NCBI GenBank assembly: GCA_959020035.1
Contig: CAUEQX010000080.1
Span: 1-8,468 of the forward strand
DNA: 8,468 nt
DNA from: an uncultured Collinsella sp.
GTDB lineage: Bacteria; Actinomycetota; Coriobacteriia; Coriobacteriales; Coriobacteriaceae
Direction: 5' to 3'
The translations under genes and the position numbers were made by a program. The notes below the pieces were generated by a model, which searched no databases, was not told where the DNA came from, and was given only the letters and a program-made list of their open reading frames with translations. Below, one piece after another: positions 1 through 4,303 of this stretch. Position 1 is the first letter of the stretch; each line of letters opens with the position of its first letter.

Positions 1-18
1 ATGTTTCACGTGAAACAT
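1..18. other. parS: parS centromere-like site, perfect palindrome
   Basis: ATGTTTCACGTGAAACAT is a perfect 18-bp palindrome. Its inner 16 bases (2-17) match the bacterial chromosomal parS consensus TGTTNCACGTGAAACA at every defined position. ParB dimers load on such sites, bind CTP and slide to neighbouring DNA. The site lies 39 bases before the parA start, so bound ParB could also affect expression of its own operon. A further half-site, GTTTCAC, follows at 24-30. The palindrome begins at the window edge, so sequence to its left was not seen. Confidence 0.93.
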
Positions 19-46
19 CCTTCGTTTCACAGCTTTAATACACACC

Positions 47-53
47 AGGAGGG
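47..53 (+). promoter_or_regulatory. Ribosome binding site that fixes the parA start
   Basis: AGGAGGG lies three bases before the GTG at 57, a rather short spacing. An in-frame TAA at 36-38 closes the frame upstream, and no other ATG, GTG or TTG lies between it and 57. This supports GTG at 57 as the start. Confidence 0.75.
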
Positions 54-56
54 ACC

Positions 57-857
57 GTGGGATTTCGCGACGTTAAGCGTTCTAAGAGCGCAAAAGACAC
101 GCGTATCATTGCAATCATCAATCAAAAAGGCGGCGTCGGTAAGTCAACGACGGCTGTAAACCTTGCAGCAGCACTGGGTGAGCAGGGTCGTAAGACACTG
201 ATTGTCGATTTTGATCCGCAGGGAAACAGCACCAGTGGATTCGGAATTGAAAAAGAAGACCTTGATCACTGCATCTATGATGCATTGTTGAATGATGTGC
301 CGGCAGAATCGCTTGTTCTTGATACAAATTGTAAAAAGGTATTCGTTATTCCGGCTACAATTCAACTTGCAGGCGCGGAAATTGAGCTCGTAAGCGCAAT
401 TGCTCGTGAAACCCGCCTCAAAGATTTGCTTGAGCCGATTCAGGACGAGTTTGACTTTATTTTCATTGACTGTCCTCCTTCGCTCGGCCTGCTTACTATC
501 AACGCTTTGACCGCAGCAGACAGCGTTTTGATTCCGATCCAGTGCGAATATTACGCACTCGAGGGCGTTACGAAGCTGCTTGAGTCAATGAAGATGGTCA
601 AATCACGGCTGAACAAGGGCTTAGACACCTATGGTGTGCTTATGACCATGTATGACTCGCGTACTTCACTATCAAATCAGGTTGTTGAGGAGGTTCAATC
701 GTACTTTGGTGATAAGGCGTTTAAGACGCTAATCCCCCGTACGGTTAAAATCTCCGAAGCTCCGTCTTTTGGAGAACCGGTAATTACCTATGCACCTCAA
801 AATAAGGGTGCAAAAGCATATATGAACCTTGCAAAAGAGGTGATCAAGCGTGCCTAG
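57..857 (+). CDS. parA: Chromosome partitioning ATPase ParA (Soj)
   Basis: This is a ParA/MinD-type P-loop ATPase of 266 residues. It binds the nucleoid in its ATP state and, together with ParB, helps separate newly replicated origins. The deviant Walker A box KGGVGKST is at residues 24-31 with the signature lysine K24. Walker A' (DFDPQGN) is at 51-57 and Walker B (FIFIDCPPSLG) at 134-144. The family's IPATIQLAGAEIEL-type segment is at 98-111. Length is normal for the chromosomal Soj class, and there is no N-terminal HTH of the kind found in plasmid P1-type ParA. About 15 basic-rich residues (K7, R8, K10, K13, R16) precede the first strand. Translation starts at GTG. The 3' end overlaps parB by 8 bases, and parS lies just upstream. 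Its codons are much more AT-rich than those of ddl and dinG. Confidence 0.96.
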   Translation: MGFRDVKRSKSAKDTRIIAIINQKGGVGKSTTAVNLAAALGEQGRKTLIVDFDPQGNSTSGFGIEKEDLDHCIYDALLNDVPAESLVLDTNCKKVFVIPATIQLAGAEIELVSAIARETRLKDLLEPIQDEFDFIFIDCPPSLGLLTINALTAADSVLIPIQCEYYALEGVTKLLESMKMVKSRLNKGLDTYGVLMTMYDSRTSLSNQVVEEVQSYFGDKAFKTLIPRTVKISEAPSFGEPVITYAPQNKGAKAYMNLAKEVIKRA

Positions 858-1755
858 TGTAAAGAAACGTGGCGGATTGGGACGTGGACTCAATGCTTTG
901 GTCTCAGAGGCCGAGTATGAGACCGGCGGTTCGGCTGCATCGGCTTCAAATGCCGCATCTGAAACAAAACTACCTATTGAGGATATCGTTCCCAACTCTA
1001 ATCAGCCACGAATTCATTTTAACGAAACTGAACTTCGCGAGTTAAGCGAGTCAATCCAAGAGCACGGCGTTTTGCAGCCGCTTTTGGTTCGCAAGCATGG
1101 AAACGGCTATGAGATCATTGCTGGTGAGCGACGTTACCAAGCTTCAAAGCTTGCTGGCCTTGAAGAATTGCCAGTCATCATTAAAGAGGTAAATGATGAA
1201 GAGATGCTGGCTCTTGCTCTTATCGAAAACCTTCAGCGTTCTGATCTGAATCCCGTCGAAGAGGCTAAGGGCTATCGCCAACTCATTGATGCCAGCGGGA
1301 TGACCCAGGAGGCATTGTCGAAGGCAGTAAGCAAGTCGCGCTCTGCAATTACAAACTCGCTGCGTCTTCTCGATCTCCCCGAAGTAGTTCAGCAGATGAT
1401 TTTTGAGGGCAAACTTACTGCTGGTCATGCACGTGCGATTCTTGCAGTTCCCTATGAGGACGCGCGTATTCGACTTGCAGAGAAAGTTGTTACAGAGGGC
1501 CTTTCCGTAAGAGCGACAGAAAATCTTGCTCCGTTGTTTTCTGCCGGAGAGACACCTAAGACGCCAAGGCCTGCAACGCCTCAGTCCTTTAAAAAGGCTG
1601 CCCGTGTGCTTCGTCAGGTATTTAATACCAACGTGCGTGTGAAGAGCTCGCGTGGAAAGAATAAGATTGAGATTGAGTTTAAAGACGAGGAAGAGCTCTC
1701 TCGTATTCTTGGCGAAATGATTCAGTTTGATCAAGGAGGCCAAGATGAGGAATAA
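850..1755 (+). CDS. parB: Chromosome partitioning protein ParB (Spo0J), CTP-dependent clamp
   Basis: This is a 301-residue ParB that recognises parS and slides on DNA as a CTP-dependent clamp; in many bacteria it also recruits SMC. The N-terminal segment LGRGLNALV (residues 10-18) is the usual region that stimulates ParA. After a flexible linker (19-40) comes the ParB/Srx-like CTP-binding domain, with GERRYQA at 92-98 and ENLQR at 126-130. The parS-binding helix-turn-helix lies at about 152-176 and ends in SLRLLDLP. A basic linker leads to a C-terminal dimerisation domain at about 246-292. The start is GTG at 850, inside the end of parA, and AGAGGTGA at 836-843 serves as ribosome binding site six bases upstream. 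The frame overlaps the next gene by 11 bases, so parA, parB and the small gene are probably cotranscribed and translationally coupled. Confidence 0.96.
   Translation: MPSVKKRGGLGRGLNALVSEAEYETGGSAASASNAASETKLPIEDIVPNSNQPRIHFNETELRELSESIQEHGVLQPLLVRKHGNGYEIIAGERRYQASKLAGLEELPVIIKEVNDEEMLALALIENLQRSDLNPVEEAKGYRQLIDASGMTQEALSKAVSKSRSAITNSLRLLDLPEVVQQMIFEGKLTAGHARAILAVPYEDARIRLAEKVVTEGLSVRATENLAPLFSAGETPKTPRPATPQSFKKAARVLRQVFNTNVRVKSSRGKNKIEIEFKDEEELSRILGEMIQFDQGGQDEE
1733..1739 (+). promoter_or_regulatory. Ribosome binding site for the small third gene
   Basis: AAGGAGG lies five bases before ATG 1745 and inside the last codons of parB. It favours that ATG over the in-frame TTG at 1727, which would put the ribosome binding site inside the small gene. 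Confidence 0.8.
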
Positions 1756-1999
1756 GATTTTAACAGCGATTGCATTGGTGACGACTGTCGCGGCTGGTGC
1801 CTTTGCTGGCTATAAGATCGCGACAGACGATGAACTTCGAGGTCGTTTGCTTCGTCGCGCGCAAGATATCGTCGATACTTCCAAAAAGAAAATGGATGTT
1901 ATGACGGAAGATGTTGCCATGCGTACAGCTCAGGTAACGAAGAATCCCAAGATTAATCAGGGTTGGGTCAGCAACCAATGGGAAAATGTAGGCTATTAG
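1745..1999 (+). CDS. Small membrane-anchored protein, YtxH-like, third gene of the partition operon
   Basis: This encodes 84 residues of unknown function. A short basic start (R2, K4) leads into a hydrophobic stretch at about residues 5-22 rich in Ala, Val and Thr. A charged, probably helical region follows (about 28-65, with RGRLLRR at 32-38 and KKK at 47-49), then a polar tail with two tryptophans. One glycine/alanine-rich membrane segment followed by a charged helix resembles small YtxH-type proteins, but I see no decisive motif. AFA at 19-21 could also be a signal peptidase site, so a secreted product is not excluded. The start at ATG 1745 has a strong ribosome binding site. The gene overlaps parB by 11 bases, shares its AT-rich codon use and ends 30 bases before the terminator hairpin, so it belongs to the parAB transcript. 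A role in segregation or membrane attachment is only suggested by position. Confidence 0.75.
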   Translation: MRNKILTAIALVTTVAAGAFAGYKIATDDELRGRLLRRAQDIVDTSKKKMDVMTEDVAMRTAQVTKNPKINQGWVSNQWENVGY

Positions 2000-2029
2000 G
2001 TACCTAACAATTACTCAGCATATTTTGAG

Positions 2030-2070
2030 GGGGTCCTTGTCTGATTCATGAGACAAGGACCCCTTATTTT
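2030..2070 (+). terminator. Intrinsic terminator of the parA-parB operon
   Basis: GGGGTCCTTGTCT (2030-2042) pairs perfectly over 13 bases with AGACAAGGACCCC (2051-2063), with an 8-base loop. TTATTTT follows at 2064-2070. The T-rich tail lies only on the + strand side, so it ends transcripts coming from the partition operon. Confidence 0.92.
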
Positions 2071-2113
2071 GGCCGTAAAAAATGGGACAGGTAGCAGCTG
2101 ATTCAAAATTAAG

Positions 2114-2162
2114 GTCAATAAATGAAACGACCCCGGTTGCATATTCTGTAACCGGGGTCGTT
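2114..2162 (-). terminator. Probable rlmN terminator hairpin
   Basis: AACGACCCCGGTT (2126-2138) pairs perfectly with AACCGGGGTCGTT (2150-2162) over 13 bases. Three more pairs, one of them G-U, shorten the loop to five bases. Read on the - strand, the stem is followed by TCATTTATT, a moderate T-rich tail, and it lies 38 bases past the rlmN stop. The tail is weaker than that of the + strand terminator. Confidence 0.75.
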
Positions 2163-2165
2163 CGA

Positions 2166-2181
2166 TGTTTCACATGAAACG
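2166..2181. other. Second, imperfect parS-like site
   Basis: TGTTTCACATGAAACG matches the 16-bp parS at position 2 in 14 of 16 bases; the differences are A for G at the ninth base and G for A at the last. It lies between the rlmN stop and its terminator hairpin, so it would be transcribed as part of the rlmN 3' end. The match is good enough to propose ParB binding, probably weaker than at the perfect site. Confidence 0.65.
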
Positions 2182-2199
2182 TTTTGGGATGCGACTCCC

Positions 2200-3252
2200 C
2201 TATGCGTTTTTCTGAACTTTGAAGCGCTGCTTCAGCTGTCCGCAAGCGGCGTCAATATCGTTACCACGGGCGTTACGAATCGTGGTCTCGATGCCACGGG
2301 ACTCAAGACGACGCTGAAGATCCTCAACCTTATGAATCGGCGACGGCTTGAGCGGGCTACCCTCGATGTCGTTAAGCTGAATGAGGTTAACGTGGCACAG
2401 CGTTCCCTCGCAGAAGTCGCAGAGCGCCTGCATTTCGGGATTCGTATCGTTGACGCCTTCGATCATGGCATACTCATAGGTTGGACGGCGGCCCGTCTTT
2501 TCGGTGTAGAGCTGCAGTGCCTCATGAAGGCGCAGGAGCGTGTACTTCTTGACGCCAGGCATAAGCTTGTTGCGCGTGGACTGGATAGCGGAGTGCAAGG
2601 AAACGGCAAGCGTGAACTGCTCGGGGATGTCGGCAAATTTGCGAATACCGGGAATAACGCCGCTGGTAGAGACGGTGAGGTGACGAGCACCGATACCGAT
2701 GCCATCGGGGTCGTTGAGGATTCGCAACGCCTTGAGAACCTCGTCGTAGTTGGCAAACGGCTCGCCCTGGCCCATGAAGACAACGCTCGTGACGCGCTCG
2801 CCAAAGTCGTTGGATACATGAAGTACCTGGTCGACGATCTCTTGAGCGGTCAGAGAGCGCTTGAGGCCGTTGAGACCGGTAGCGCAAAAGGCGCAGCCCA
2901 TGCCACAGCCAGCCTGGGTGGAAACGCAGACGGAAAGCTTGTTACGACGGGGCATACCGACAGTCTCGACGGAAACGCCGTCGTGGTACTCGAGCAGATA
3001 CTTGCGAGAGCCATCTTTGGAAACCTGCTTGGTTAGTTCAGTCGGCGTGTCAAAGGCAAAAGCCTCTTTAAGCTGCTCGCGGAAAGCCTTGGGAAGGTTG
3101 GTCATATCGTCAAACGAACAAACGTTCTTCTCAAAGACCCATTCGATGAGCTGCTTCGCGCGGAAGGCTGGCTGGCCAAGTTCGGCCACGAGCTCGCGAA
3201 TATCGTTTTGGCTCAAGTCGCGAATGTCCTGAGATTTAGTCCTGGGATTCAT
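2200..3252 (-). CDS. rlmN: Dual-specificity 23S rRNA/tRNA adenine-C2 methyltransferase RlmN
   Basis: RlmN is a radical-SAM enzyme that methylates C2 of A2503 in 23S rRNA and of A37 in certain tRNAs (E. coli numbering), which tunes translation accuracy. At 350 residues it has normal family length. The cluster motif CxxxCxxC is C116, C120 and C123, and these cysteines bind the 4Fe-4S cluster. The two further cysteines of the ping-pong methylation mechanism are present: C109, seven residues before the first cluster cysteine, and C337 in ACGQL near the end. The SAM-binding motif reads GQGEP at 161-165, where GMGEP is more usual. An N-terminal RNA-binding region fills about residues 1-90. The start is ATG at 3252 with GAAAGG five bases upstream. 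It is divergent from ddl and convergent with the partition operon. The presence of C337 and the standard length argue for RlmN rather than a degraded relative; Cfr is unlikely from context. Confidence 0.95.
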   Translation of the reverse strand: MNPRTKSQDIRDLSQNDIRELVAELGQPAFRAKQLIEWVFEKNVCSFDDMTNLPKAFREQLKEAFAFDTPTELTKQVSKDGSRKYLLEYHDGVSVETVGMPRRNKLSVCVSTQAGCGMGCAFCATGLNGLKRSLTAQEIVDQVLHVSNDFGERVTSVVFMGQGEPFANYDEVLKALRILNDPDGIGIGARHLTVSTSGVIPGIRKFADIPEQFTLAVSLHSAIQSTRNKLMPGVKKYTLLRLHEALQLYTEKTGRRPTYEYAMIEGVNDTNPEMQALCDFCEGTLCHVNLIQLNDIEGSPLKPSPIHKVEDLQRRLESRGIETTIRNARGNDIDAACGQLKQRFKVQKNA

Positions 3253-3267
3253 GGAAGCCTTTCGATT

Positions 3268-3297
3268 TTGGGGAAACGTAGAGGGTATCGCTACAAT
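3268..3297 (+). promoter_or_regulatory. Possible promoter for ddl-dinG in the divergent gap
   Basis: TACAAT at 3292-3297 matches the -10 consensus in five of six bases. TTGGGG at 3268-3273, 18 bases upstream, is a poor -35 (three of six). Transcription would begin near 3304 and leave a leader of about 34 bases before ddl. The 85-base gap 3253-3337 must also hold the rlmN promoter; a TATAAT is present on the - strand at 3316-3321, but I see no matching -35 for it. Confidence 0.35.
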
Positions 3298-3337
3298 ATG
3301 GTATCAGCTGCAGAAATTATAGAGGAGGAGTCTGCCC

Positions 3338-4303
3338 ATGCCGGGTAAAAGCCTAGAGAACATGCACGTAGCGGTCTTGGCGGGCGGTCATTCCGCCGAG
3401 CGCGAGATCTCGCTCAATTCGGGAAAGAACGTTGTGGTGGCACTGAAGGAAGCCGGCTACACCTCGGTGGAGCTGCTCGACACGGCCGCTGATGATTTTA
3501 TGGTAACCATGGCGACCGGCGGCTTTGACGTGGCGTTTATCGCCATGCACGGTGCCGGCGGCGAGGATGGCGCCATGCAGGGTGCCATGGAGACCCTGGG
3601 TATCCCCTACACGGCCTCGGGCGTGCTTGCCAGCGCCTGCGGTGCCGACAAGGAGGTCTCTAAGCTCTTATACGCCAAGGCGGGCATCCCCATTGCCCCC
3701 GGCCTTGCGCTCGAGGTGGGCGATGAAGTCGATATCGATCATATCGTCGAGGTCTGTGGCGAGCGCTGCTTTGTGAAGCCGGCCGTCAACGGTTCCAGCT
3801 ATGGCATTTCCCTGGTCCATGAGCCCTCCGAGCTGCCCGCGGCAATTGCCAAGGCGTTTGAGTACGGCGACAAAGTGCTGGTCGAGAAGTGCATCGAGGG
3901 TACCGAGATCACCGTCGGCGTGTACGGCGAGGACGACGTGCGCGCCCTGCCGATTGTCGAGATTCGCAAGCCCGAGGACTGTGAGTTCTACGATCTGGAC
4001 GTGAAGTATGTCGACCCTACGGACATCCATCGTATTCCGGCGCAGATTTCACCCGAGAATTACGCTCGCGCTCAGGAGCTTGCCTGTGCTGCTCACAAGG
4101 CCCTCGGTTGCCTGGGCATCTCGCGCAGCGATTTTATCGTGAGCGAGGACGGCCCCGTCATCCTCGAGACCAACACCATTCCCGGCATGACCGATACGTC
4201 GCTGTATCCGGATGAGATTCGCCACACAGACGACATGACGTTCCCGCAGGTCTGTGACAGCCTGATCCGTATGGGCCTTCGTCGAGCGGGCATTGCATGC
4301 TAA
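3338..4303 (+). CDS. ddl: D-alanine--D-alanine ligase
   Basis: Ddl joins two D-alanines using ATP and supplies the dipeptide that MurF adds to the peptidoglycan precursor, in the cytoplasm. The 321-residue protein has the three ATP-grasp parts. The N-terminal domain has AGGHSAEREISL at residues 15-26, with E21 matching E. coli DdlB E15, and HGAGGEDG at 71-78. The ATP-binding part has FVKPAVNGSSYG at 145-156. The C-terminal domain has DFIVSEDGPVILETNT at 265-280, carrying metal-binding acidic residues, followed by PGMT and S288. The omega loop FYDLDVKY ends in Y224, matching DdlB Y216, which points to D-Ala-D-Ala rather than D-lactate product. The start ATG has GGAGGAG seven bases upstream; a second in-frame ATG at 3362 has no comparable site. 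The gene overlaps dinG by 7 bases, so the two are likely cotranscribed although their functions are unrelated. Confidence 0.95.
   Translation: MPGKSLENMHVAVLAGGHSAEREISLNSGKNVVVALKEAGYTSVELLDTAADDFMVTMATGGFDVAFIAMHGAGGEDGAMQGAMETLGIPYTASGVLASACGADKEVSKLLYAKAGIPIAPGLALEVGDEVDIDHIVEVCGERCFVKPAVNGSSYGISLVHEPSELPAAIAKAFEYGDKVLVEKCIEGTEITVGVYGEDDVRALPIVEIRKPEDCEFYDLDVKYVDPTDIHRIPAQISPENYARAQELACAAHKALGCLGISRSDFIVSEDGPVILETNTIPGMTDTSLYPDEIRHTDDMTFPQVCDSLIRMGLRRAGIAC

Noticed and set aside
31..45. TTTAAT at 34-39 as a -10 element for parA
   Set aside because: There is no acceptable -35 at the right distance, and transcription would begin within the ribosome binding site; the real promoter is probably left of the window.
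1144..1743. A 199-codon open frame on the - strand opposite parB
   Set aside because: The parB reading has clear domain motifs across the whole interval; the antisense product has odd composition and no known motif.
1727..1744. Upstream TTG start for the small membrane protein
   Set aside because: It would place the strong AAGGAGG inside the gene; ATG 1745 is correctly spaced from that site.
2071..2125. Possible small gene or RNA between the two terminators
   Set aside because: There is no start codon with a ribosome binding site leading into a useful frame and no promoter-like pair; it appears to be spacer.
2332..3036. A 234-codon open frame on the + strand opposite rlmN
   Set aside because: It lies fully inside a well-supported rlmN on the other strand, has no recognisable domain and has no ribosome binding site of note; a GC-rich shadow frame.
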